Positions 52,401 to 62,700 of a DNA stretch of 63,420 bases are shown here, piece by piece. A model generated the notes under the pieces. That model had not been told where the DNA came from. It saw only the letters and a program-made list of their open reading frames with translations, and did not search any database. The DNA lies in the NCBI GenBank assembly GCA_013365325.1, contig JABVXV010000349.1:1-63420 (forward strand), read 5' to 3'. Each line of letters begins with the position of its first letter. Position 1 is the stretch's first letter. A program made the translations under genes and the position numbers. This DNA is from Dipetalonema caudispina (lineage: Eukaryota > Nematoda > Chromadorea > Rhabditida > Onchocercidae).

Positions 52401-55400
52401 CAAAAAAGAAAAAGAATAAATGTTAATAATGGATATTTACCGTTTTCATAGATATCGGTTAAGCTAACCAAATTAGCTCTTTCATTTTTGCAACGTTGAA
52501 TAGCTTCATTGAATGCCACACCGTTATTTTTTGTTCCATATAATTTATAACACATTCCTCCTGTTATGGCAAGAAATTAGAAATTGAATGTTTCTTTTTT
52601 GATTAACTATCGTTTCAATTTTAAGTTCGTTGCGATTTTTCCGCAAAATATTTTTTCCTTTCAATGAATTTCATTTCGATTCCTTTTTAAGTTTCTTTAC
52701 AGTCTTCAAATTTTTCCAATTATACATTTCATTCGCCTTATTTGTTGCAAAACTCTTCTAGAATATTCCATTGCCATCATTTTGGCTTTTCTAACATCAA
52801 TAATTTTCAACAATTTCTAATTTTGATGTTATGAATTACTTTAATTGCTATTATTAATTGCAATTTTTTGCATATTAGTTACGCATCTTCAATTGATTTT
52901 TTTTGTTTGATATCTATGTTTAGCATTCATATGCACATTTGGTAATTGCTAGAAATGATCAACAGGTAAAAAAGATGTATGTAAAGTTAATTACGTGTGA
53001 GAAGGTAGTAGGTTAAAATTTAATCTAATTATTTATCCAGTGAATTTTTGTTAATAATTGCTTATTGGAGTTCAAAATGTCAAGTTCAATTTTCCAAATT
53101 ACTTTAAATTTAGCTTACAAATTGCTTATCTATGAATTTGATAATTTTTAAATAAAATACAGTCAAAAAAATATGTAAGCAAAAAAAATAAGAAACAATT
53201 TCAGTATATTGAAATTCATGTCATTCAAAATAAAATTGCATTCAAAAAAAAAAGAAAGAGAAAGAGAGGGAGAGAGAGAGAAAAACGAACTGAATAAATT
53301 GTATCCATTTGGACATTTCCAGTTCTTCTGCTTTTTCGATCGTCTCTCTTCCTTTGCTGACGATTCAGAATGACTATGATAATCGAAGCCTGGTTTACGA
53401 CATATTGCCAAATGGCGATTATCACATCGTTGATGAGTCCAAAAATATGCTACAAATGATCTAATGATTATTGGAAATTTCATTCGTGAAAGTTGATTTA
53501 AAAATATTGAATTTGAAACAACATTTCAACACCACAGAAAAATCCAAAACTACATGATTTGGGAGAATTTAATAAAATTTTGTTTACCAAATTGTTTTAA
53601 TTTGAAAATATTAAATTTGAAAAAACTTTCAACATTATAAAAAATACCTGGAACATTTTTTGTCACTTGAATTGAACCACCAAAAAGATTATATAGCGGT
53701 TGTTTCTGGAGTAATTTAGTACTAAAACATTTCAAACAAAAAAATTCCCCAAACATGATATAAATTTTAAGGATTTATGGAAACTTAATTTCCTTTTATC
53801 CAGATTTGAAATTTCCAAAAAAAGGAGTATTATTATGGTTGCTTTTCCCTTCCAGTTTTCAAAAAAAAGCTAGAAAAATTAGACAATCTCATCAATATGT
53901 ACAAATACTATGTATTTACTTCTTTCCGGACAAACAAAACCAACCTGACATTGAATTGTATTGCAACACAACTACCTCTTTCTTCATCTGGATCATCATT
54001 TGATAGTCGTTCTAGCAAATAATCAAAGGAAGAACCATCAGACCACTCGTATTGACTGCAACTTATTTCTCCCATTTTTACAATTATTTTGTATTTTGTT
54101 AATTCTTCAAATTTAGATCCCAAATTTCATTTTACAGAACAGTAAATTAAAATTTATCCTCTTAATAATCAAACTTTATAAGGCAGAAAATAAAAAAAGT
54201 AATTCCGACAACGAAACAAAAAAAGATAGAAAAGAGGAGTGATAGAAAGTGCAATCGTTACATTGATTATTCGTCTACTTCGGTGATTAATTCCGGGAAT
54301 TTCAGTTTTCCGTTACTGGCAACAGATGCGACAGGAAAAAAAAAGATACCTTTGTGCATTCCTTCGGTGCAAACCAATCCAATATTTTGTTTCGTCACTT
54401 ATGGATGGTTGTAGTTGTACCTAACAATTTCATTTTTTGCTCTCTCAAAGAAAAAATTATTCAAGCTTATTACCACTAAGAATATTAAAATTATCTTGAT
54501 TGAATTTCCGTTAAGTGGAACATCAAAACTATTTTGATTGAATTCATCACCATCAGACATATCAAGATTATCTTGATTAAGTTCATCATCATTGGTTACA
54601 TCAAGATTATCTTAATATTCATTTGAATGAACGCCACTTAAGAAGACTGTTCAGGTTATCTTTTCCAAGTATGAATACAGAGTCATTAAATTATATATTT
54701 CAGGTATAATTGAATGCTGTGGTTTGGTTAAGAGTTCATTTCTTGGAAGGCCATTGATTAGTTAATAACGTTACTTAGCATTTTTTCCATTTCCTTCAAA
54801 CTTCTCAGGTAGAAATAAAAATTGACGTGCAAGTCAATTAAATCCTGTTTATTAGAGGCATTCTTAATTTAATTGTTAAAGCTAAAATAAAAGTGAAGAT
54901 TCCTGAAGGCGTTCAAACTGGTACTAAACTACGTTGTAGAGAAAAGGATATGCCATATATGAACTCAAATGTACGTAGTGATTTATATGTACTGGTAGTA
55001 GTAATAGGTTGATAAATTACCTGGCCTATCCATACTGCTGATTTCATGTATGAATCAGTGTAAGCAAGTTTAATCTTCGTGGAAGGTAGAAAAATAATTT
55101 AATTTGCGTTCATTTAAACTGTACTTAATATCTCAAAACTATTAAGAATTAAAATTTGAAAAGAAAATAACCATTTCGAAGATGAAATTCGCTTCTTCTT
55201 TCGAATGAATGGAAGTAAGATCAGATTGATGCTTTGTATCACATTCTTCGACCGCTTGTTCCCAGTAGAACGGTTCGGTTTGTAAACGATAGCATACGGT
55301 ACCTTGGCTGGTTTTTAGTGGACAAAACAGGGGATCCTTACCACAGGGAACTGTAATTCACTTACTCCATAAATAATAATAGGATCAATTGGAAGGGCTC

Positions 55401-58400
55401 ATGAAAAATGACTTTTCATTCATTCATTTATTTATATCTTCATAATTTTTATATTGCATTGTAAAGTGTTGATAATGCTGGAAATGGCAAAAGTTGAAAT
55501 TCAATTTCTTAAATGAAAAGATAATTAAATAGAGCATTTGCACTGTGTATAAACAAAAACTGACTAACATTCTGCGGTAAGCTCCCTATTTTCACTTTCC
55601 ACAACTTTTACTTCTTCTTCTGCCAGTATAGTGCCATCATCAGAAATCTGAAAAATATCAGTAAAAATTTAAGTAATGAATTTATTGCTACTGTCGTATT
55701 TAACAAATTCGTAAATGTTCCGTTAACTTATCTGTGAAAAAGCAGGCATTTGACAGATGAATCTTCGACGATCTGAACATGTCGTCACGTTAAACAATCG
55801 ATGGGATGCGATTCCGGTAGCGGGTTTTTGATCTATAATAATCGTGATATGGAATTTGCATATTTTTGAATATTTATTGTTTTCTGAACATTTGAAAATC
55901 CATTTTATGTAAACTATTATCCATTTTTAACAAATTCTACGTCCCGTCAATTAGTTCATGCATATTTTGAAAGACAGTAAGAAAAGTAAAAAGTTTTGCG
56001 AAGCAAGTTAATGTTGCCGGAAATGAATAAATTAAATTTTAAACTTCCTGAAAACATACAGTCGTAAAAAACACAATAATAATTATCCCATTTGTTTGAT
56101 TTCGGCACGGTAAGCTTCACGTCACCGATTGTCAGTTCATCGTTAGCAAATAAATTTCCATCGGTCCATCTACAATCAAATATCATTTATTGTTGACCAA
56201 ATTTTGAAATTAATTATTCATTTCAAAAATCTGCAAGGAGAAGAAATGATTGAAAAGAAGCGAATGATAAGAGAAAAATTTCATTTCTGCGACGCCAAAT
56301 AAATGAATAGATTCAATGAGGAAATAATTTGGCTGTTAGCTTTTATTACGAGAAATTCATGCGTTTCACTACTGCACGTTAGTACTCTATGATGTGTACA
56401 ATAAGTGTATCCTAAGAAACAATAACTTGAAATGATTTCATTTCACATCAACTTGTTTTTAGAAATTCAGTATTTGTTTATTCAGAAGGAGAAAAAGAAG
56501 CAGTAATTAGCGACAAATTTGAATTTGTTTTATTTTCGGTCTTTTTTTTTGACAAGCTGAATAAAAAGCTAAATGCGAGTGATATAAATTAGAGGTGTAT
56601 TTATAGTTATTTTGGAAATTCAACCTAAGCAAAGGCATGTGATCATTTTGATTGTCGGGGCATAATTGACCAAGTCCAATCCACCAGCCAGAATCAAACC
56701 AAGGGGAATTTTTCGGAAACAACGCATACAATGATTTCCCTTTCATTTGCATTTCTGTATCAATCTTTAAATAAAAACATTGTTAGTGCATGCTAAATTA
56801 TTTCAATTATATTTGATTAGAAATTTAAAAAACCAAATAAGACTAGATCAATTAATTCACAATAAATAAGAATAAATGAAGCATACAAATCAATCTTACC
56901 ATTTTGAGTAATACTATTTTTTCCTGAAGAAGCTTCATAATTGATAATTAAAATTTTCGAAATAATACTGCTAATTACCAATTTTATATTAATAATTCGT
57001 ATGCTAATTATTCAGAAACTAAACCGCTTCTGTAAGCCAGCCAATTTGCTCCATTGTTTGTACCGAAACCAGATGAGCATCTTTCCCAACTTGTCGACAG
57101 CTTTCTTCAGCTTGTTGCCATGTCATTCGGAATACCGTTAAAATCTTCAAGCAATGGGTGTATTTAACTGCGCCGGTTGATGCATACGGTACCCAACCAT
57201 TATGGCACGATAGTTTATCTCCTACAATACAACATTATATTAGTTGGGAAAAAAAGAAGTGATCATCATATTCCAAGGATGGAAATGTAATCATCGTTAC
57301 CAGAGAATTTAAATCGACAATTTTCCAAAATGTCATTACTAATCAATAATCGATTAGATTTCCTTGTCATGGATCATTAATTTATTCATACGTTCCTTTT
57401 TCCCCTTCTCTTATATTCAACAATCTTTTTGTATACTTCTACTATTTTATTTTCATGTTTAAAAATGACGGCAAAAAAGAAGAAGTAATTATTAACTTTC
57501 TACGACTCTTTCCTTCTTACCATTTGTTTTGCCAATTGCATCAAATATTGATAATAAAAGCAGAAATAGCGTGTACATATGGTATAGGCAGTAAAGTAGT
57601 AAAGATGCAACGGCTAATTCGTAATTCTGTAATCAGATGATATAACCGGAAGGAATTCCTTGACATCAGTTAATCAACAAATGAAATTTCAGCGACACAT
57701 TAAGCGTGCAATTACCATTTAAATATACCTTTATAGCAATGAAACGGTTTTCAAACATTTTAAACAGAAAAGGTTCGATGATAACTTTGAATATGAAAAT
57801 TTTTGTTCTTTTTCACTAATTCCGTTAATGCATAATGATAACATCGTTACACAAAATGATAAAAATGCAGCAAATGCAATGAAAACTCGCATAGGCATAA
57901 ATTAAATTCTTTCTAATCAATTTATAATATATCTTTTGCTACAAACAGCAAGAATCGACGATTAAAGTTACATTATTTTAGTTTGTAAAAAAAAAGAATT
58001 TGAACTCAACCTGAAATATTTTTCAAAAATAAATAGACGAAAAGTAAAAGAACTTTGGAGATTATGGGGAAAGAAAAGTGAAAATGTGGAAAAATAGAAG
58101 ACGTCACTGTCATTTAATATTACGTAACGCTTGTTCAATCCGACGGTGTTCATTCATTGAATTTAATGCCAAACAATGCGTCGGATAATTTTACTCAGTA
58201 TTATCTTCCGGTCAATAGATTAGATTTGATCATAAACTACTTCTTTACTACTCTTCAAAAGCTCTTAGAAGTGAAAAAAAGTAAGAATAACAACATCAAC
58301 AGCATGAGGAGAGCAAAAGAATGATTATCAAAATTTAAAAAAGAACGATGTTCTAAAAGGGTAAGAGTTTTACACCGTTAAGATCGAAGTCGGTCTACGG

Positions 58401-59045
58401 AATAGCCAAGGGAAGTAGAAAAATGCTTCTCTTTTTCCTTCTCTTCCTTTCTCTCTCTCTTTTTTCCTCTCCTTCTTATCAATAACAAATCAGTATGATT
58501 TCGTCGGTAATCACTGCTTGATCATAAAAACATAAGAATGGCTAAAATGAATAATGAATGTGATGATTGGTTTTTATGATCCGTATTACAGACATGTTAC
58601 AACATATTTATGGGCCGCATTATTGTCGCATATATCACCATCCTTTAAACAATAACACAATAACATATTTATTTTTAATTCTGCAAATTTAATAAACAAA
58701 CACGATGAGCAAACTAGAACAACAAGAATATGCAAAGATAAATAAATAAGTAAACAAACAAGTAAATGGGAGCACATAAGTAAAACGTTATTAGAATTAA
58801 TTTAAATCAATGGGAAAGATTACATTTTTCTTTCAGTTAAACGTAATTTTGATTTTTCCTTTTTTTTTTTTTTGTAAATTTTTTTCAACTAGCAGTATGA
58901 GTAAATTGAAACAATAAAATATGTAAAAACAAATGAATAAATAAACAAACAAATAAATGGAATAAGCAAAAAGGAGCTAGTAAATAAATAAATGGGAACA
59001 AATTCAAACAGCGTTTTGTTAGAATTGATTGAAATCGATGAAAAA

Positions 59046-59083
<38 letters not shown>

Positions 59084-59799
59084 AATAAGGTTTTTAATAA
59101 ACAAATACGAGTAAGATGAAATAGTAAAAATATAAAAAGACAAGTAAATAAGAAAGCAAACAAACAAGTAGGAGGGAACAAGTAAATAAATGTTGTTAGA
59201 ATTGATTTAAATCAATGAGTAAAATAAATAAATATCATTTAAAAGGTAGCTTTTTTGTATTTTTTTTGTTTATTAATGCATTAGAAGAAACGTTTTATAT
59301 TGCTGATATGAATCATTAAACTATTTGTGCTAATTGAAATCAAAAAAAGAAAAAAGTTACAAAAATTTATGAATCATATTCAGTCAAAAAAGGTAAAGCT
59401 ATTTAAAAAAAGAAAATAGATCTGCATTTCTCTATCGGTTAAATGTATACATGCACTGTAGTCATTATTGTTGGAGGAAATTGTAGTAACAACAAGTAAA
59501 TAGTAGCAATAGGAGTAATAACGACAACGGTGGAATTTTAAAAAATGAAACATCACATCACTTTGGCAACATTTATACGTAAAAATTTTGAAGGAAATGA
59601 TGACAAAGATTGCAAATAATAAATGACAAGAAAACTAGGAAATAAATGACGCTGAAGCAATAGCAGAAGAAGGAAGAATAAGTGTGAAATGTGTGATTTG
59701 ACCACGTGTAAAGCATCCATCCACCCATTCAATCGGTCCATCAGTTGCAACACGTCCAGCAGTTTCTTCTTCTTCATCGATACAATCCATCATAACAAT
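44285..59799 (-). CDS. Type I membrane protein with five C-type lectin-like domains
   Basis: Cell-surface receptor-like protein of about 1,000 residues; ligand unknown. Exons, 5' to 3': 59703-59799, 57020-57221, 56900-56967, 56625-56754, 56060-56169, 55728-55832, 55172-55350, 54350-54420, 53945-54055, 53648-53721, 53291-53449, 52441-52560, 51591-51784, 51221-51288, 50781-50873, 50365-50457, 49838-50033, 48883-49049, 48385-48530, 46294-46417, 45771-45977, 45443-45559, 44285-44475. CTLDs begin at SCHNGW, CPLKTSQGTVCY, CPNGYNLFRGMCYKL, VCHEIDDIIYC and CPDGKEDWILGETHCY. WIGL blocks occur as WWIGLGQL, YWIGLHRR and WIGMDM. Only CTLD4 keeps an EPN sugar-type motif (APWDVGEPN...NCV); CTLD5 has EPA, and the WND motif is degenerate, so Ca-dependent sugar binding is uncertain. 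After an acidic/basic stalk comes a membrane span (CLMFIIVLSIVGGIQLW), a WRRKRRLRL stop-transfer and a ~28-residue tail ending ENTM. The first called exon lacks a signal peptide, so the true 5' exon is probably missing. The joins 51221/50873 and 55728/55350 are uncertain. Confidence 0.85.
44545..44825. repeat. Degenerate tandem repeat, unit about 60 bp, four to five copies
   Basis: TTATTAATCACTGACAGTAATT, TTATTAATTGTTGATACTTATT and TTGTTAATTACTGATAGTAATT start successive units near 44603, 44652 and 44709. Each is followed by a TATGAATTG-like and an ATAGRARTGGAA-like block. The array lies in the last intron of the lectin gene. Confidence 0.75.
46169..46204. repeat. Poly-T run of 36
   Basis: Thirty-six consecutive T on the plus strand (poly-A in the lectin transcript), inside an intron of the lectin gene. 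No coding source sequence for a retroposed copy is evident next to it. Confidence 0.95.
46640..47130. repeat. AT-rich tandem repeats including a perfect 45-bp duplication
   Basis: From 46640 to 46800 AGTAATATTAATTTA-like blocks recur. From about 46970 a related family starts, ending in two copies of a 45-bp unit (47041-47085 and 47086-47130) that differ by one base (ATCATG versus ATCAAG). The array lies in the same lectin intron as the sperm gene, just upstream of it. Confidence 0.85.
47352..47446 (+). promoter_or_regulatory. Probable trans-splice acceptor and 5' UTR of the sperm gene
   Basis: CATTTTAATTTTAG ends at 47364, leaving an 82-base leader before ATG 47447. TTATCT at 47172-47177 (AGATAA on the other strand) is a GATA-type site upstream. 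GATA factors drive nematode sperm genes, but one site in A+T-rich DNA is weak evidence. Confidence 0.45.
47447..48084 (+). CDS. Sperm-specific MSP-domain protein (SSP / MFP1 type)
   Basis: Small cytosolic protein with the immunoglobulin-like fold of major sperm protein. Nematode family members act in the crawling sperm cytoskeleton; Ascaris MFP1 modulates MSP fibre assembly. Two exons, 47447-47548 and 47860-48084, join at phase 0 to 108 residues, the usual length. Family marks are the start NVDPPDVTFQASGG, the strand block NQSESRLGFK|VKSTNN, HYRVTPVYGF, GPPKEDKFVIQWAEVP and the near-invariant DPQAPFKAGAQAGEV close to the C-terminus. This last block distinguishes the SSP class from true MSP (~127 residues). 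There is no signal peptide or membrane span. A second ATG six bases downstream (47453) is an alternative start. The gene lies wholly within the lectin-gene intron 46418-48384, on the opposite strand. Expression in the male germ line is expected from the family. Confidence 0.93.
49375..49419. repeat. (AT)n microsatellite
   Basis: About 45 bp of uninterrupted AT in a lectin-gene intron. Confidence 0.95.
52226..52316. repeat. 17-bp tandem repeat, five imperfect copies
   Basis: Units of the form TTTRYCATRTCAATTAA (variants with GATTAA, CAATTAG, AATTAA) follow each other with a period of about 17-18 bp, upstream of the exon at 52441 in lectin-gene coordinates. Confidence 0.7.
54484..54620. repeat. 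40-bp tandem repeat, about four imperfect copies
   Basis: ATCAAGATTATCTTGATT and close variants recur near 54484, 54522, 54561 and 54600. Each unit is followed by an AATTCATCACCATC-like stretch. The core AATCAAGATNATCTTGATT is itself nearly palindromic. The array lies in a lectin-gene intron, 260 bp from the DnaJ remnant. Confidence 0.75.
54878..55012 (+). pseudogene. DnaJ C-terminal fragment, probable Wolbachia-derived insertion
   Basis: An open stretch of about 44 codons reads AKIKVKIPEGVQTGTKLR, then MPYMNSN and DLYVLVVV. It aligns with the substrate-binding C-terminal domain of DnaJ (Hsp40), where bacterial proteins have K-I-P-x-G-x-Q-T-G-x-x-x-R, G-K-G-M-P and R-G-D-L-Y-V. Here the G-K-G is EKD and R-G-D is RSD, both changes at near-invariant glycines, and homology stops at both ends (TGA 55010-55012). 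The fragment lacks the J domain and zinc repeats, so it is not functional. Its type is closer to bacterial than to eukaryotic cytosolic DnaJ. Transfer from the Wolbachia endosymbiont of filarial worms is the simplest source; a mitochondrial-type nematode DnaJ pseudogene is the alternative. It lies antisense in a lectin-gene intron. Confidence 0.65.
55569..55647 (-). CDS. Candidate cassette exon of the lectin gene (linker after CTLD1)
   Basis: Acceptor TATTTTTCAG and donor GTTAGTC bound 79 bases that read as an acidic linker, ISDDGTILAEEEVKVVESEN and six more residues. It fits the 3' neighbour (55350) perfectly: its last base plus TT gives F, then PCGKDPLFC. It does not fit the 5' neighbour, because the exon 55728-55832 ends one base past a codon and inclusion would then meet TGA at once. 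The neighbours splice in frame without it. Either a different donor is used at 55728 or inclusion creates a truncated CTLD1-only product. Confidence 0.45.
58680..59235. repeat. Tandem repeat, unit about 200 bp, three copies
   Basis: Three diverged units each start with an AATAAACAAAYACGATGAG-like block (near 58691, 58893 and 59096), pass through GTAAATAA(G)CAAACAAAC and end with TTAGAATTGATTTAAATCAATG (near 58791, 59018 and 59196). The whole lies in the first called lectin-gene intron. The open frames over it are repeat artefacts. Confidence 0.75.
59049..59079. repeat. (AT)n microsatellite
   Basis: About 31 bp of pure AT within the third 200-bp repeat unit region. Confidence 0.95.
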
Positions 59800-62700
59800 C
59801 TAAACGATCGAATGTCGACGAGTATAGAGAAGGAATCAGGGAATAGGCGGGGAGGAGGTAGGAAGAAAGAAGGTTTTGATCGGGAAAGAATTGTTTGTAA
59901 AGAGGAGGGATGATAGGACTAGTAAGCCTCTAAGGAAGGATATAATATATTCTTCCTTGTAGCCAGCCATATGGAAGCCAATTCTTTTTACAAAATCAAC
60001 AAACACATTTCCCTGCAGCAGTAGATGAATTAAGTAAAGAAAGGAAGGCCTGAATTGAGATTAAGCTAAATTACTTGTAAAAAAAGAAAGGGATAGGCTA
60101 AATTAAGGCCGAATTGAATATTGAGCACAAAAATAACCTGAATATGATATAAATTTTCAAAATTTATTGTAATTTGTTTTTTTTCTTTGTTACTAAATTA
60201 AAATTTTCAGGAAAAGCCTTGGCAGAAAAAAGATCCCAAATTAGCACTAAATTAAATTCCCCTTACATTATGATAGTATATTACTTCTTGAATTTAAATA
60301 ATCTTTTAAATTCTGCAATATGTAATATTACGCTTTAAATTCATTCTATAAACACATAGCATTATCCATCGCAACCTGTCAATATTACAATTTATCCAAA
60401 ACATCATTAAACATTTGGTATAATAGTTTGATTTAACCAAATTTTATTTCACTATACGACTAATTAATTAAGTGAGAAAGTTGTTTTGGATTTTAAAATC
60501 CGAAATTTAAATTTTAACCTTGTTTTCAAAGTGGTAAATATGATTTGGTTTTAACCAAATTCTTTCACTATGTGATTAATTGGTAACAGAGAAAGTTGGT
60601 TTAGATTTTTAAAATTCAAAACTTAAATTTTAATTTTACTTTTAAAGTTGTGTAAATATGGTTTAGTTAGTCGACAAGACAAGTTTAGAAAAATTAGCAT
60701 CATTATTTGACAAATAAACAAAATTGGGAGGTGGTGGTATTTGGACCTAATAGTTTACAAGAGCAAACAGGCAGACTGATTGCTTTACTTTCGCATCAAT
60801 ATTATGCGAAATTTTGCAAATTTTGCATTAAAAAGAAGTAAACACAAATATGTTCTCCTTCAATTTTTTGAATAAATTGATAAAAATAGTAAAATCTGGA
60901 AAAATTGAAAAGCAAAACTTGCCTAAAACTATAAAACAGTAAATTATTTTATAATAATAAACGGCAATTAAACATAAAAGAGCGAAGTGAACGGTAAACA
61001 TGGCTGAACCATTTAAGATTGAGAAATAGTTTGAATTAAATAATTATTATTGGGAATTAATATTATTTTATTTTTTACTCATAAATATGTCTATTTTTTT
61101 CATACATGTTTTTTCTTTTATGAACTATTTCATTTTACGCATGATTTTGTTGCGCAGTAATTAAGTATCTAAAAAAGAAAAAATAAACAGCTAACGAACA
61201 ATCATTCATAAATGTTTGTTCATGTTAGTTATTTTTTTCTTTTTCTATTGGTACTGTTATTGTTTATTGGTTTTTCATAATTAAGTATCAAAGAAAGAGA
61301 AAAAACTGACAGCCAACAGATTAATTAATATATACTCATATTAAGTATCTTTTTTTCTCCTTTTTTGTCTCCTCAACGATATCAACGAATTTCCTTTTCA
61401 ATTTAATTTCAATTCAAATATCACATGTGTTCGCATAATTTGTATTTAAGCGTAAATGTTACATTAATTTTAATTAGTTAAACTACCTATCCGATGTTTA
61501 ACAGAAATTATGATAATTTTCCTAATAGATCACACGATCAAACAACGAAACAGATTTTCACAGATAGCTATTGTACCCACGATTGATTCACCTCGAATCA
61601 GCCTATTCGTTATAGTAACATTAAATGCTATCCTGAATATCCAACATGATCCTCATAAAACGAAATTCAAAGCTCTGAAAGCATTAATTAAAAGAAAAAA
61701 TGGTCAAGAAGATAGAGAACAATTTATGAAATTGTAATTTAAATCTGCGATAATATCTGAGAAGGTTATTAATGTCAATAATCATCTTTTCATCATAGTT
61801 TTGTCGATATGAAACTTTCAAAGACGAGACTAATCAGTTGAATTGCAATTATCAATTCATGCTATTATTAAGACATTCCAAAGAGAAATTTCTGAATTAA
61901 CAAATTGTTTGTTCATTAAAAACAAACAAATCGACGTATCCCAACTTTTGTCTCTTTTTTATTCTACTAAATTTCTCATTAGATTTATAACATATCGTCA
62001 GATAAAAATAAAATATAAAAAAAAGCGAGAAAAATAAACAAAAAAAGAAATTGTATGTGACGAAACCAAACGTTCCATTAAATGATTACTCACATTCGCA
62101 CCTTATCTGTTTTTTATCTCCCTTCCTTTTTTTTATCTTTATCTTCTTCCCTTCCTCACTCTCTCTCTCCTTTTGTATTATTATTAATATATTAATATCA
62201 AATGAAGAAAAAGAGAAAAGAAATTTTAAGCATAAAGTGTCAGACATAATGACAATTGTAAAGAATTGAAAGAAAAAAAAAATGAAGAAAAATGTTTGGC
62301 AACTACTAAACACAATAAAGTCATCTATCTCTACTCGACATCTCATATTATGCAAACATTGCAAATTTTAATTTCGAAGTAAATTAAAATGCTTTATAAT
62401 TCTTCTTTCGTTATATTTCATGGCTTTTGATATTCTTATTCTTCTTATGTTTACTTTTTTTCACTTGTAAGGCTTTTGAAGAGAAAAAGTAGCCTACGGT
62501 CAAATTTAATAAAGATAATAACTGAATGAATTATTCCATGCTCTATGTGGTGGTGAATTCGATGGATGAACACTGGTGGGAGGAAAACGTCGAATTGACA
62601 GAACATGTGGTGGTACGTAATATTTTACGGTAGTGATGCCTTCCTTCTATTTATGGCGCTTTCACTTTTCTTTTCCCCATAATTTCTAAATTTTTCACTT

